A stretch of 64,000 nucleotides of DNA from Clostridia bacterium UC5.1-1D10 (GTDB lineage Bacteria; Bacillota; Clostridia; Lachnospirales; Anaerotignaceae). Positions 17,463 through 27,245 of the stretch are shown in pieces (positions within the stretch are counted from its first letter, which is position 1; each line of letters begins with the position of its first letter). The stretch is from NCBI GenBank assembly GCA_001304995.1, contig BBZU01000004.1, positions 62,001-126,000 on the forward strand, given 5' to 3'. The position numbers were made by a program, and so were the translations under genes. The notes beneath the pieces are model-generated. The model searched no databases and was not told where the DNA came from. It worked only from the letters and a program-made list of their open reading frames with translations.

Positions 17463-17506
17463 GAAAGCTGGAAACCCTTTGATTCAAGGATTCCAGCTTT
17501 CTTTTT
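17463..17506. terminator. Bidirectional terminator between MFS-CBS and panC
   Basis: GAAAGCTGGAA...TTCCAGCTTTC stem followed by TTTTT on the plus strand and a T-run on the minus strand. It lies between convergent genes. The same stem sequence recurs at 22650-22698. Confidence 0.8.
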
Positions 17507-17546
17507 ACATAATTTTCTGAAGGGATATATTTCTTAAGAGAATCTC

Positions 17547-18392
17547 TTATGCTTCATAGATAAAATTATCGATCAGTCTTGTTTTACCAATATAAACTGC
17601 CATGGCAACCAATACGGTTCCTTTGATTTCCGCAACTGGCTGAATGGAAATGGCATCTACTGCCTGTACATAATCGATTTTTGCCAGAGGTTCTTCTTCG
17701 ATGAGCTTTTTCATTTTTTCAACGATAACATCCGCTTTTCTTTCGCCGTTCTGGATCAGTTCCTCTCCCAAACCCACAGCTCTGCTCAGCACAAGAGCCG
17801 CTTTTCTTTCTTCGGGGTTCAGATAAGTATTTCTGGAACTTTTCGCCAGTCCATCCGTCTCTCTGACGATGGGGCATCCCACGATTTCAATATCAAAATT
17901 CAAATCTCTTACCATCCGTTTGATGATAGCAAGCTGCTGTGCGTCTTTCTGACCGAAATATGCTCTGTCCGGTGCAACAATGTGGAACAATTTGCTTACC
18001 ACTGTACATACACCTCTGAAGTGAATGGGTCTTGTTTTTCCACACAGTTCATCAGAAAGAGATTCCATGGTCACATAAGTATGGAAGTCATCAAAATACA
18101 TTTCTTCCGGTTCAGGATTGAAAATCAATGCAGCGCCTGCATCTTCGCAGAGAGCCGCATCTCTCTGAATATCTCTGGGATATGTGGCAAGGTCTTCGCC
18201 AGGACCAAACTGTGTCGGATTAACAAACACACTGACAACCACTTTATCGTTTTCCTTGCATGCTCTGTCAATAAGGCTTTTGTGACCTTCGTGCAGATAG
18301 CCCATGGTAGGTACCAAACCAACGGACAACCCCTGTTTTCTCCAGCTCTTTACTTCGTTTCTTACTTCAGAAATGGTTTTTACGATATTCAT
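17547..18392 (-). CDS. panC: Pantothenate synthetase (pantoate-beta-alanine ligase)
   Basis: Last step of vitamin B5 synthesis: ATP-dependent condensation of pantoate with beta-alanine. It has 281 residues, normal length. Nucleotidyl-transferase motifs are PTMGYLHEGHKSLI (HIGH-type), SVFVNPTQFGP, YFGQKDAQQL and ETDGLAKSSRN (KMSKS-like). Start ATG 18392 has AAGGAG upstream. It is third in the panG-panB-panC operon, 11 bp after panB. panD, which makes beta-alanine, is not in the window. Confidence 0.97.
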   Translation of the reverse strand: MNIVKTISEVRNEVKSWRKQGLSVGLVPTMGYLHEGHKSLIDRACKENDKVVVSVFVNPTQFGPGEDLATYPRDIQRDAALCEDAGAALIFNPEPEEMYFDDFHTYVTMESLSDELCGKTRPIHFRGVCTVVSKLFHIVAPDRAYFGQKDAQQLAIIKRMVRDLNFDIEIVGCPIVRETDGLAKSSRNTYLNPEERKAALVLSRAVGLGEELIQNGERKADVIVEKMKKLIEEEPLAKIDYVQAVDAISIQPVAEIKGTVLVAMAVYIGKTRLIDNFIYEA

Positions 18393-18403
18393 TTTTCTTC
18401 TCC

Positions 18404-19234
18404 TTAATATAACTTTTTGATGACGCCTTCAGAAATGGCAAAGGTGTGTTCGGGAGCCGGGAAGGAACCTTCCTGTACATCCGCAATATAATCCCGGAAC
18501 GCCTGTGTCATCATTTCTCCAACATTTGCGTATTTCTTTACGAATTTCGGTGTAAAGTCAGAGAACAGTCCCAACATATCCTGATATACCAAAATCTGGC
18601 CATCGCATCCTGCACCTGCGCCAATACCAATGGTAGGAATAGAAATGGATTTGGAAATCAGTTCCGCTAATTTTGCAGGCACACATTCCAATACCACTGC
18701 AAAAGCGCCTGCTTCTTCTACGGCTTTGGCATCTTCCAACAGTTTTTTCGCTGCTTCCTCACTCTTGCCCTGTACTTTAAAACCACCAAAAGCATTGATG
18801 GACTGGGGTGTCAGACCGATATGCGCCATAACAGGAATAGATGCGTTTGTGATAGCTCTGATCTGGGGGCATACACTTGCGGCGCCTTCCAGCTTGACTG
18901 CCTGACATCTGCCTTCCTTCATGAGTCTGCCAGCATTGTAAACAGCTTCTTCAACAGATACCTGATAAGACATAAAAGGCATATCCCCTACAACCAATGT
19001 GTTTTTCGCACCACGGCACACAGCAGCTGTATGGTGGATCATATCTTCCATGGTCACAGGGAGTGTATCCTCATAGCCCAATACAACCATTCCCAGGGAA
19101 TCTCCTACCAGAATACCATTGATGCCTGCTTCGTCCATCAGTTTTGCTGTGGAATAGTCATAAGCAGTGAGCATGGAGATTTTTTCGCCTTTCGCCTTCT
19201 GTTCTCTAAATGTAAATACTGTGTTTTTCATCAT
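18404..19234 (-). CDS. panB: 3-methyl-2-oxobutanoate hydroxymethyltransferase
   Basis: Transfers a hydroxymethyl group from 5,10-methylene-THF to 2-oxoisovalerate, making ketopantoate. About 276 residues from ATG 19234 (GGAGG seven bases upstream; TTG 19249 rejected; ATG 19231 also possible). Metal and substrate motifs of the TIM-barrel family are visible: [42 protein letters not shown] and [18 protein letters not shown]. The start overlaps the end of panG by about 29 bp, so the two are translationally coupled. Confidence 0.96.
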   Translation of the reverse strand: MMKNTVFTFREQKAKGEKISMLTAYDYSTAKLMDEAGINGILVGDSLGMVVLGYEDTLPVTMEDMIHHTAAVCRGAKNTLVVGDMPFMSYQVSVEEAVYNAGRLMKEGRCQAVKLEGAASVCPQIRAITNASIPVMAHIGLTPQSINAFGGFKVQGKSEEAAKKLLEDAKAVEEAGAFAVVLECVPAKLAELISKSISIPTIGIGAGAGCDGQILVYQDMLGLFSDFTPKFVKKYANVGEMMTQAFRDYIADVQEGSFPAPEHTFAISEGVIKKLY

Positions 19235-20093
19235 CGATAACCTCCGCAACTTTTACATAGTCCCTTTCCGGGTGTTTTTCTCCTGCTATCGCCAATAACT
19301 GCTCTGACAAAAGAAGATAGATTTTCATTAAATCCGCTCTCGCTTTTGCATCAGAAATGTTTTGAATAGACTGAATGTGCTTCTCAATGGTAGAAACATC
19401 TGCCCGTTCCACCGGGCCCGTTAATGCGTCCACTGGGCCTTTTTCTGCCACTGCTTTTGCATTGCCCAAAAACAGTGGAATCAAAGCCTTTTGCGCATCA
19501 TTCTCTTCAAAACCGCAGTTTTGCAAAATATGTACGCCCAAAGAATAGAGTCCTGTTACCAAATTGCTGACAACCACAGCGCCGCAATGGTACAGGGATT
19601 TATTTTCGCTGTCCATTACAATAACTTTGCAGCCAGCGTCCTGGAGCATGTCTTTCATTTCCTGCAAATGATCTTCCGATCCTTCCAGCGTAAAATAAGC
19701 CTGCCCCAATTCTTTGTATGTATCGTATTTGCTGCTTACGGCGTATAGCGGATGTACGGAATATACGGATGCACCAAGTTTTTCGCCATCAAAAAAAGCG
19801 GCTGATGAAATCGAGCCGCTGCAATGACAAATATTTTTATTTTTTATATCCAGATTTTTTATGCAATCCCAAACCATACAAATTTGTCCATCCGGTACTG
19901 TAACAAAAATGGTGTCACTATCCCGCACAATATCCGCAATAGTGCCATAGACTTTTGTTCCTGTAAAATCTGCTGCTGATTTGGCTGATTCTGGTGTTTT
20001 GCTATAATAACCCACCACACTTACACCATGGGTCTTGAAATATTTTCCCAGGGAAAAACCTACTTTCCCTGCACCAATAAAACTAACTTTCAT
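19206..20093 (-). CDS. panG: Rossmann-like / DUF2520 protein, probable ketopantoate reductase PanG
   Basis: NAD(P)-dependent reductase-like protein of 295 residues. Start ATG 20093 is preceded by AGGAGTG; GTG 20102 is rejected. The N-terminal Rossmann motif is [16 protein letters not shown], followed by a helical DUF2520 domain. Proteins of this kind replace the classical ketopantoate reductase PanE in some bacteria (PanG of Francisella). Here the gene overlaps panB and precedes panC, and no panE is seen, so conversion of ketopantoate to pantoate is the natural role. Function rests on family knowledge plus context. Confidence 0.82.
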   Translation of the reverse strand: MKVSFIGAGKVGFSLGKYFKTHGVSVVGYYSKTPESAKSAADFTGTKVYGTIADIVRDSDTIFVTVPDGQICMVWDCIKNLDIKNKNICHCSGSISSAAFFDGEKLGASVYSVHPLYAVSSKYDTYKELGQAYFTLEGSEDHLQEMKDMLQDAGCKVIVMDSENKSLYHCGAVVVSNLVTGLYSLGVHILQNCGFEENDAQKALIPLFLGNAKAVAEKGPVDALTGPVERADVSTIEKHIQSIQNISDAKARADLMKIYLLLSEQLLAIAGEKHPERDYVKVAEVIDDEKHSIYI

Positions 20094-20410
20094 GCCCTTC
20101 ACTCCTCTCCGGGTAGTGATGGCATAAAAAATCTGTCATTTCCGGTATCGTTTGTCATCAATACGATCCTGAGTCATTATAAAAAATAAAGTAATTGCGG
20201 TACAGCTTCTTTCCGAATACCATCCGCCAACAATATAGCACATCTGCGTACATTTGTCCATCTAAAATTTGGAAACCACCAAATTCCTCTGCATCAGCCA
20301 TTCCTTATAAAACCCTATGATTTCGGCATTTTGATGCCATATCCATATATCCTGCGGAAAGATATTTTCATAAATTTTTTTGATAAGAACATATCAAACA
20401 TATCTTTAAA
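20094..20410. other. Intergenic region between panG and blaI
   Basis: Divergent promoter region of about 380 bp in total up to the blaI start. The blaI promoter and operator at its right end are listed separately. Nothing further is recognised; no riboswitch is seen upstream of the pan operon. Confidence 0.5.
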
Positions 20411-20439
20411 TTGACTTATGACAAAATCGAATTTATAAT
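20411..20439 (+). promoter_or_regulatory. blaI-mecR1 promoter
   Basis: TTGACT (20411-20416), 17-bp spacer, TATAAT (20434-20439), followed six bases later by the operator palindrome. Confidence 0.8.
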
Positions 20440-20444
20440 ATATA

Positions 20445-20456
20445 TTACAATTGTAA
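20445..20456. promoter_or_regulatory. BlaI operator TTACAATTGTAA
   Basis: Perfect 12-bp palindrome containing the TACA-N2-TGTA core bound by BlaI/MecI repressors. It lies immediately downstream of the -10 box. Related sites are at 24839-24852 and 24881-24894. Confidence 0.75.
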
Positions 20457-20477
20457 GATTAAAAGGTGGTGATATTT

Positions 20478-20855
20478 ATGAAAAAACTGCCTCAAATTTC
20501 TGAAGCAGAATATGAAGTGATGAAGGTCATATGGAAATATGCCCCCATCAACACCAATGAAATCACAGATAAATTATTGCAGTATACCAATTGGAGCCCT
20601 AAAACCATCCATACACTTATCAAGCGTCTTGCAGGAAAAGGTGCCATCACATATGAGAAACAAAGTCGTGTATTTGTATATACGCCCCTGATTCAAGAAC
20701 AGGATTATCTCAAACAGGAAAGCGATTCTTTTTTAAACCGTTATTTTAATGGCAATATTTCAGCCATGGTTTCCGCATATCTGGAGGATGACGAATTATC
20801 AAAATCAGATATCGAAGAACTACGCTCGCTTCTTTCCAGAAAAGGAGGCGAATGA
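20478..20855 (+). CDS. blaI: BlaI/MecI/CopY family transcriptional repressor
   Basis: 125-residue winged-helix repressor. Start ATG 20478 is preceded by AGGTGGTGA; the in-frame GTG codons at 20466 and 20469 are rejected. The family signature is strong: ISEAEYEVMKVIWKYAPI and WSPKTIHTLIKRLAGKGAI, with the cleavage/dimerisation segment near the end. It is followed one base later by the MecR1-type sensor protease, the partner that inactivates BlaI when beta-lactams or cell-wall stress are sensed. Confidence 0.95.
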   Translation: MKKLPQISEAEYEVMKVIWKYAPINTNEITDKLLQYTNWSPKTIHTLIKRLAGKGAITYEKQSRVFVYTPLIQEQDYLKQESDSFLNRYFNGNISAMVSAYLEDDELSKSDIEELRSLLSRKGGE

Positions 20856-20856
20856 T

Positions 20857-22646
20857 ATGTTTCTTTTTATGATCCATTTTCTGATCTGTAATATCTACCT
20901 CTGCGGAATCATTGGCATGCTATTTTTATTAAAACATATATGCAGAAAAATATTGTCTCCTCGCAGGCAATATCAAATTTGGCTTTTATTTTTGTGTCTG
21001 CTGGCTGTGCCTTTTCTTCCTTTTTCACTGAAAGGCATTTGGGAATGGTTTCCGACTTTGGGAAACAATTTTCTCTTCCCCAAAACAACAGCTGCTCCCC
21101 TTTCGAATGTTGGAGAAACCACAGATTTTGCTGTTAACCTGGCAAATGACTTTGCTGTTTCAGTAAATCAGGATTCTGGGGCCTTTTGGGGATGGATCTT
21201 GGCAAGCATCTGGCTTTGTGGGATATTCATTGCAACCATCAAGTTATGCCGTTCCTATCTGCATCTGCGGGCACTTGAAAAGTCTGCTCTGCCCCTGCAA
21301 AATGACAATATACGTCAATTATTTGTCTCCTGTTTGCAGGAATGCGGCATCACAAAAGAAATCCCTATTTTCAGTACAGCTTTTCTGCGTACTCCCATAC
21401 TGGTCGGATTTTGGAAACCGCGAATTTATCTTCCCATTTCCATATTGAATGATTCCAGTCAGGAAGATCTACGGCTTATTTTGATACATGAATTGTCGCA
21501 TCATAAGCATAAAGACAACCTAATAAACCACTTCATCAATTTGGCTGGTGTTCTGTACTGGTTTCATCCATTCATTAGATTTGCTTTCAAAGACATGCGC
21601 AGCATGCAGGAAATGGCTTGTGATGCTGCTGTATTGGAAGCACTGGATGCTTCTCAGCGTTTGGAATACGGAAACACATTGCTTCGTTTTGCAGAAAGAA
21701 ATGCGCTGGAAACCTTCCCGGCTGCTGCAAGTCTCATAAACAGCAAAAGTCAAATGAAAAGACGTATCCTGCATATTGTTCAATATGAAATGCCAACGAA
21801 AGCGAAACAGCGGAAAAGTATTTGTATTCTTGCATGCACGGCTCTGTTTTTTTGCGGCATTTCTCCGACATTCTCCATTTATGGTGCAGAACAAAACCAA
21901 TACAATTGGAATATATCATCCAAAAATATCACTTCTGTTGATCTCTCTGACTATTTTGGAGATTATGAAGGCTGTTTTGTTCTGTATGATCTGGAAGAAG
22001 ACACATGGCAAATTTACAATATGGAACAGGCAGAGAAGCGTATCTCCCCTGATTCCACCTATAAAATTTATGATGCATTATTCGCTCTGGAAGAAGGCAT
22101 TATAACGCCTGACAATTCTTTTGTGGCATGGGATGGACAAGAGAATCCGTTTGCTGTTTGGAATACTGACCAGACATTATCTTCCGCCATGGCATCATCC
22201 GTAAACTGGTATTTTCAGACCATGGATACCCAGCTTGGCAATGATCGTCTTGCTGCATATTTCCAGAAAATCGGATATGGCAATGCCGACGCACAGGAGA
22301 TATTTCCTCTTACTGGATGGAATCTTCTCTGAAGATATCCCCCATAGAACAAGTGGAACTTCTGACGAAATTACATCAAAATGAATTCGATTTTAAAGCA
22401 GAAAACATTGAAGCTGTAAAAGAAGCCATACAACTTTCCGCTTCTTCTGACACTGTATTATACGGAAAAACAGGGACTGGCAGAGTCAATGGCAAAGATA
22501 TCAACGGCTGGTTTGTAGGCTCAGTAGAAAATGGACAGCATACTTACTTCTTTGCCTGCAACATTCAGTCTGACGCAAATGCCACAGGCAGTCACGCGTC
22601 AGAAATCGCACTTTCTATCTTAACCGATCGGCATATTCTGCCATAA
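20857..22646 (+). CDS. mecR1: BlaR1/MecR1 family sensor-transducer protease (frameshifted)
   Basis: Membrane zinc protease (M56) with an extracytoplasmic penicillin-binding sensor domain. Start ATG 20857 has AAAGGAGG upstream. N-terminal membrane segments are followed by the zinc site LILIHELSHHKHKD. After another membrane segment the sensor domain has the acylated-serine motif STYK and a later YGKTGTG box. The first frame ends at 22332. The continuation SYWMESSLKISPIEQVELL is one frame over. Restoring a G in GG at 22296-22297 gives ~596 residues, the family norm. No beta-lactamase or mecA follows; instead a divergent-side lipoprotein operon carries the matching operator. Confidence 0.92.
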
Positions 22647-22649
22647 AAT

Positions 22650-22698
22650 AAGAAAGCTGGAATCCTTTACTAATGTAAACATTCCAGCTTTCTTTATT
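22650..22698. terminator. Bidirectional terminator between mecR1 and the 290-residue gene
   Basis: AGAAAGCTGGAAT pairs with ATTCCAGCTTTCT. It has T-rich flanks on both strands and lies between convergent genes. It shares its stem with the terminator at 17463-17506. Confidence 0.8.
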
Positions 22699-22714
22699 TT
22701 CCGAAGCAGCCTTC

Positions 22715-23587
22715 TCATGTTGTTATTGATTCAGATAATAAAGAAGTGTTTTCTCTCTTCCATTGTTCTGCTGCATACCTGCATGGCATGGTATTTCCGT
22801 ATTTTGCAACATACTCCATGCAGTCAGTTGCTTGCTCCATTTTTTTCAATGCCTCATAACACATAGCTAAAATATATTGTCTTCGAACTTCATGATAGGT
22901 CGTTTTCTCTGTGATGTTCTGAAGAAGCTTGACTGCATCGCCATATTTCCCTTCCAAAAACAATTTTTCTCCTAAGAAAATTTTATTTTTACGGAATAAT
23001 TTTTCACTCTTCAGATATAATCCCGTAAATTCCTCCTTGTTTCTATTTTCAAAAGAGGATACCAGCTGCACATTCAGCATTGTATTTTGATAAAGATTTG
23101 TTGTATGTTTGCCCTGCCAATGGTTTTGCAGGTACGCATTTGCTTTTGGAAAACGATGTTCTGCCATCAGCGCCAGCACGTACCGCTGCTGTGCCAGTAT
23201 AAAAACAGATTTCTGGAAATCTTTCAGTTTTATTTCTGTTCCGTATGATACGGCACATTCCATGATTTCCAGATATTTTTTGGCATCACATTCTTCCATG
23301 AGAATCCTGTCTAATTGTTGGAAATCACGCAGGATTTGATATAGGATACTTCCTATGCCTACAAAAATTCCGATGATTCCGCAAAGAATCAACAAATATC
23401 CATGGGTATTGATCCATCCATTTACCATGGTTTCCATGAAAAGAATTTGTGTTTTGTGTGGAAAAGGACTGCCTAAAAACATACTGACGATGCCAATCAT
23501 AGCAAAATAAGTAATCACACATATTACGACAGCCTTTAACCGTCCGCTCTTTTGTTTTTCGTAAAGTTTTTCAATTTGTTCTTTCAA
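22715..23587 (-). CDS. Membrane protein with cytoplasmic TPR-like helical domain, unknown function
   Basis: 290 residues, apparently starting at TTG 23587 with AGGCAGG about a dozen bases upstream; the start is uncertain. Two membrane segments (roughly residues 18-40 and 62-85) are followed by a soluble helical region whose repeated patterns (FLEGKYGDAVKLLQNI, then YILAMCYEALKKMEQATDC) look like tetratricopeptide repeats. It lies 28 bp after the lipoprotein gene and probably forms an operon under BlaI-type control. I do not recognise a named family. Confidence 0.65.
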   Translation of the reverse strand: MKEQIEKLYEKQKSGRLKAVVICVITYFAMIGIVSMFLGSPFPHKTQILFMETMVNGWINTHGYLLILCGIIGIFVGIGSILYQILRDFQQLDRILMEECDAKKYLEIMECAVSYGTEIKLKDFQKSVFILAQQRYVLALMAEHRFPKANAYLQNHWQGKHTTNLYQNTMLNVQLVSSFENRNKEEFTGLYLKSEKLFRKNKIFLGEKLFLEGKYGDAVKLLQNITEKTTYHEVRRQYILAMCYEALKKMEQATDCMEYVAKYGNTMPCRYAAEQWKRENTSLLSESITT

Positions 23588-23615
23588 CAGTCATTCGCCT
23601 GCCTTTTCATAATTT

Positions 23616-24821
23616 TTATTCCGCTCCATAAACTTCTGCCCATTCTGCCAACGTCAGCCTCGGTTTATACCAGCTTTCTTCTATGTTATCTTCTGATGGT
23701 ATCACATGATTGGAAACGTATTGCACACCGTCATTTTCCAGCGGACGTACCACCACTTCATGAGAAAATACTTTGGACAGGCCTTCATAGGGAAATACCA
23801 CATTTACTAGCAACGTGATGGTTCCATCCGCATTTTCCGTATAATCTACCACTTCCGGATATGGATGCTCTGGATATTCTGCCTCATAAAATCCTCGAGG
23901 ACGATATTCATATGTTTTCGTGTCTGTGTGATACAATGTTTTTTGCTGTAATGTTTCGCTGTCAATATTCAGATATGCCATCATGATATGCTCAAATTCC
24001 ACTTTGGGAATTTGATAGACTGTGCCGACACCCAAATTATCACTTGGTTCATATGGTACTTCTTTTCCATAAATCTGATGGTAAAAAATGTCAAACAGAT
24101 CATAAAAATCAAGTGTAGAAAAATCATCTTCACTCCAGTCCACTAGAAACATATTATTTTTCACATAGCCAATAGGCATCATATAAGCTTCATTCAAAGC
24201 GCGGCATTTCTCATCCAACGGAAGTACCCGAAGAGCAACTTTTTCTTGCATATCGCTCAATGCAAAAAGGTAATATGCTTCTGAATACCAACTGCCGGAA
24301 AACATGATATATCCTTCCGCTGTATATTTCCAATCTGAAGCTGTGTAAACAGCTGAATCTTCCAATTGCATATCACCATCTTCATATTGGTAGATATTTC
24401 TTGCCACTGTGACAGCTCCATCGGCACAGTGAAAATCATATATGATCCACTGAAATGTATCTGAAATCACTGTAAGCATAAAATCATCCTGCCCCTTTTC
24501 TTCTACCGCCTGACAAAAATCAATTGCCTGATCTGCACAAACCATATTGATCTGATTTTTACTGTCTATGGCAGCATATCCTTGTTCTTCCAGTCTTTGT
24601 ATGACCCGTTTGATCTTCGCCAATTTCGTTTCAGAAGTATTTTCCGTCTGTGTTCCCATTGCCGCTAAAGAAATATCAATGATGTGAAGGGACTTTTCTT
24701 CATCAAAAGATGTCTGCTCACCAACATCCGTTTCTGCTGGCAGTTCTGTTTCTACCTTTGCGCAGGAACATCCCAATGTTGCAGCAAGCACACATAAAAC
24801 AAGCAGCCTTTTTCTATACAT
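23616..24821 (-). CDS. Lipoprotein of unknown function, predicted member of the BlaI regulon
   Basis: 401 residues from ATG 24821 with GAGGTGG upstream; GTG 24830 is rejected. The signal peptide ends in the lipobox TLGC (Cys18) after MYRKRLLVLCVLAA, so it should be anchored outside the membrane. The mature part is acidic and beta-rich (for example GDMQLEDSAVYTASDWKYTA). No domain is recognised. Two BlaI-like palindromes lie just upstream, tying it to the blaI-mecR1 pair. It may respond to cell-envelope stress. Confidence 0.72.
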   Translation of the reverse strand: MYRKRLLVLCVLAATLGCSCAKVETELPAETDVGEQTSFDEEKSLHIIDISLAAMGTQTENTSETKLAKIKRVIQRLEEQGYAAIDSKNQINMVCADQAIDFCQAVEEKGQDDFMLTVISDTFQWIIYDFHCADGAVTVARNIYQYEDGDMQLEDSAVYTASDWKYTAEGYIMFSGSWYSEAYYLFALSDMQEKVALRVLPLDEKCRALNEAYMMPIGYVKNNMFLVDWSEDDFSTLDFYDLFDIFYHQIYGKEVPYEPSDNLGVGTVYQIPKVEFEHIMMAYLNIDSETLQQKTLYHTDTKTYEYRPRGFYEAEYPEHPYPEVVDYTENADGTITLLVNVVFPYEGLSKVFSHEVVVRPLENDGVQYVSNHVIPSEDNIEESWYKPRLTLAEWAEVYGAE

Positions 24822-24838
24822 TCTTTCCACCTCATTTT

Positions 24839-24852
24839 ATTACAAATGTAAT
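24839..24852. promoter_or_regulatory. BlaI-like operator ATTACAAATGTAAT
   Basis: TACA-N2-TGTA core with perfect flanks except the two central bases, immediately upstream of the ribosome-binding site of the lipoprotein gene. It matches the blaI operator at 20445-20456. Confidence 0.65.
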
Positions 24853-24880
24853 ATTTAAAATCAAAAAATATTTTCTAAAT

Positions 24881-24894
24881 ATTACATCAGTAAT
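24881..24894. promoter_or_regulatory. Second BlaI-like operator ATTACATCAGTAAT
   Basis: ATTAC/GTAAT arms, 42 bp (four helical turns) from the site at 24839-24852. It differs from the core by one base. Confidence 0.55.
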
Positions 24895-24946
24895 ATTTTA
24901 TAGTCAAGACTTTTTTCTTACGCATTCCTTAAAGTTTTGGCAATAT

Positions 24947-24986
24947 AAAAAACGGCTAAAACCAAAAGGCTTTAACCGTTTTTTGC
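24947..24986 (-). terminator. Terminator of the PepSY/two-component operon
   Basis: AAACGGTTAAAGCC/GGTTTTAGCCGTTT stem with T-run on the minus strand, about 20 bp after the PepSY gene stop codon. Confidence 0.8.
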
Positions 24987-25002
24987 TGTAATTGATTGTT
25001 AT

Positions 25003-25790
25003 TTAGCGGCGCAGAGGCTCTGTTTCCCAGCTAATGATGGAACCACTGTACCCGTCAATGGTAAATTCATATTCTGTATCTGCGTCATAGATTTTACCTT
25101 CATATTCCAGACGTCCATCATCATAATCTGCTTCCCATTCTCGGATGTCATCCACTGTGGCACCGGAAACCTGCGCTACCGCAATTTCTTTGGCTTTTGC
25201 TTCTGTAATAGTACTGCTGTTTCCAGCGGATGATTTTTGAGGTGCATAATCTTCTGCGTCGTAGTCATAAGAAAGGATTTCTCCTGTTTGAGGATCGATT
25301 TCGTAGTCATATTCTTTGAAATCAGAAGTATAGAATTCGATATCGTATTTTTCTCTGCCGTCGTCACGTTCCAGTTTGCCTTTGATAAAGGTTACTCCAT
25401 CCGCAGTCAGTCCCGCATGGTTCAACGCAATTTCCTTTGCTTCTTCCAGTGTAACCTGTCCGTCAGAAGCTACATTTGCTGTATTTGCCACAGCAGTTTC
25501 ATCGACTGCCTTTGTCTGGTTCTCAATGATCTTACCACTGATGGCATCGATATCGTAATCATATTCCTGACCGCCTACGGTAAAATCAATTTCATAATAG
25601 GAAAGTCCATTTTTTCTGCTAATTCCGCTGTGGTAAATACTGCGTCACTTTCAGTAATATCTGCCGCTGCCAATGCGATGGCTTTTGCTTCATCAACGCC
25701 CAGATATTCCGCCTGTTTTGTCTGCTGTACACAGCCTGTCATCATCCACGCTGCTGCTGCCATTAATGTCAATCTACCTAAATATTTCAT
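25003..25790 (-). CDS. Lipoprotein with tandem PepSY domains (frameshifted)
   Basis: Secreted, lipid-anchored protein: MKYLGRLTLMAAAAWMMTGC with a lipobox ending at Cys20. Start ATG 25790 is behind GGGAGG. Three PepSY-type repeats follow. Each opens with a helix such as VTLEEAKEIALNHAGL and closes with a beta segment such as YDYEIDPQTGEILSYDYD. The frame breaks near 25619-25621 (one base missing). The missing link reads RKNGLSYYEIDFTVGGQEYD in the other frame. Repair gives ~262 residues. It is third in an operon with a response regulator and kinase; such PepSY proteins often modulate the partnered sensor. That role is inferred. Confidence 0.85.
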
Positions 25791-25898
25791 ATAAACGCCT
25801 CCCTTTTGCTTTGGTTATGTTTTGTTTTCTTTGTTGTACTTATCATAACCTGCAAACATGAAAGAAACATGAAATTTGGAAAGAATTTTTAAATTTTT

Positions 25899-27245
25899 TT
25901 ATTTCTGTGATTCTGGCAAATGAAGTGTATATGTACTGCCTTTTCCTGGTGCGCTTTTGAGCTCCATATATCCATGATGCAGTTCCGCAATCTTCTGTAC
26001 CATGGAAAGACCCAGACCCGCACCACGTTTGCCAGTACGGGAAGCATCCACTTGGTAAAAACGCTTCCAGATTTTTTCCTGCTCCTCTTTGGCGATGCCA
26101 ATACCATCATCTTTCACATGGAACAAAACCTCATTGCCTTTTCGTTCCAGCTTTATCCAAATCTGACCATCAGCCTTACCATATTTAATGGCATTTTCTA
26201 CCAGGTTCTGAATCAAACGTCCCATCAACGACATATCCAGCTGCAATACAATGGTATCATCCAATGCAAAATGGAATCTTGTGAGATCATATCCATTTTC
26301 TTCGCAAGTCTTATGAATCAAATCAGCAAAATTCACTGGAGCAAACTTCACAGATTCTGTCCCCTGATCCAATCTGGTAATACTGAGAAGCTCAGAAATC
26401 AAATCAGACATTTTCACTGCCTGCCGATAGATCATATCAATGGTTTCCGCACGTTCTTCAGGCGTTTCTTCATACTTTTTCGCATACTCACAGGCACTTT
26501 TGATAACAGAAGTAGGAATTCTCAACTCATGGGAAGCATCGGCAGTAAACTGCTGTTCCGCTTCGAACGATTTTTCCAACCTTGCAAACATTTTATCAAA
26601 AGTCGTTGCCAGTCTGGTAAATTCATTATTGCCCTCAGGTATTTCCATTCTTGCAGACAAGTCCGATGCTTCACTAATGGTATCAGCTGTCTGTATCATC
26701 TGCTCCAGAGGTCGGAAAGCACGCTTTGCAATCAAATAACCGCCAATGGTTGCCAGCAGAATAAAGATAGGCATGGCTGCGGCGGAACTCATAACCAGAT
26801 TTCGAATCATCATCGTATCTTCTGACACTTCCATAACCCCTCTTACCCATACGCCATTATCCCATCCAAAGGGGCACCAAAGGTCAAAAACATAAAATCG
26901 ATTCTCTCCATCAGAAACCATACGAGTCAGGCCATTCTCAAAGGGTTCTGAAACGGTAAAAGAAGCTGGAATCTGACCTGCCAGCAGAGATTCTTTCTGA
27001 CTGTAAATCACAGAATATACGCCATTTTGATAAAACTGAAACTCATCACCCAACTGCAATTTTCCATCTGCCACATCCACTTCTTCTAAATTATTGCGTA
27101 CTATCTGTGATACGTTATTCATAGCCGTCTGTGTCGTGACAGCATTGCTGACAAACCAGAGAAAACCAATCAGCAGCATCCCCATAACAGTCATAAGTAT
27201 AAAATACCAGATGGTGATTTTCAGTTTAATGGAAATACGTTTCAT
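25899..27245 (-). CDS. Membrane sensor histidine kinase with HAMP domain
   Basis: 448 residues. Two membrane segments (about residues 10-32 and 155-178) flank an extracytoplasmic sensor of ~120 residues. A HAMP linker follows, then the dimerisation domain FTADASHELRIPTSVIKSAC with the phosphorylated His. The ATPase domain has N-box NLVENAIKYGKADG, G1 DDGIGIAKEEQEKIW and G2 GAGLGLSMVQKIAELHHG. Its ATG overlaps the regulator's stop codon (ATGA). The signal is unknown; a PepSY lipoprotein is encoded next. Confidence 0.94.
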   Translation of the reverse strand: MKRISIKLKITIWYFILMTVMGMLLIGFLWFVSNAVTTQTAMNNVSQIVRNNLEEVDVADGKLQLGDEFQFYQNGVYSVIYSQKESLLAGQIPASFTVSEPFENGLTRMVSDGENRFYVFDLWCPFGWDNGVWVRGVMEVSEDTMMIRNLVMSSAAAMPIFILLATIGGYLIAKRAFRPLEQMIQTADTISEASDLSARMEIPEGNNEFTRLATTFDKMFARLEKSFEAEQQFTADASHELRIPTSVIKSACEYAKKYEETPEERAETIDMIYRQAVKMSDLISELLSITRLDQGTESVKFAPVNFADLIHKTCEENGYDLTRFHFALDDTIVLQLDMSLMGRLIQNLVENAIKYGKADGQIWIKLERKGNEVLFHVKDDGIGIAKEEQEKIWKRFYQVDASRTGKRGAGLGLSMVQKIAELHHGYMELKSAPGKGSTYTLHLPESQK

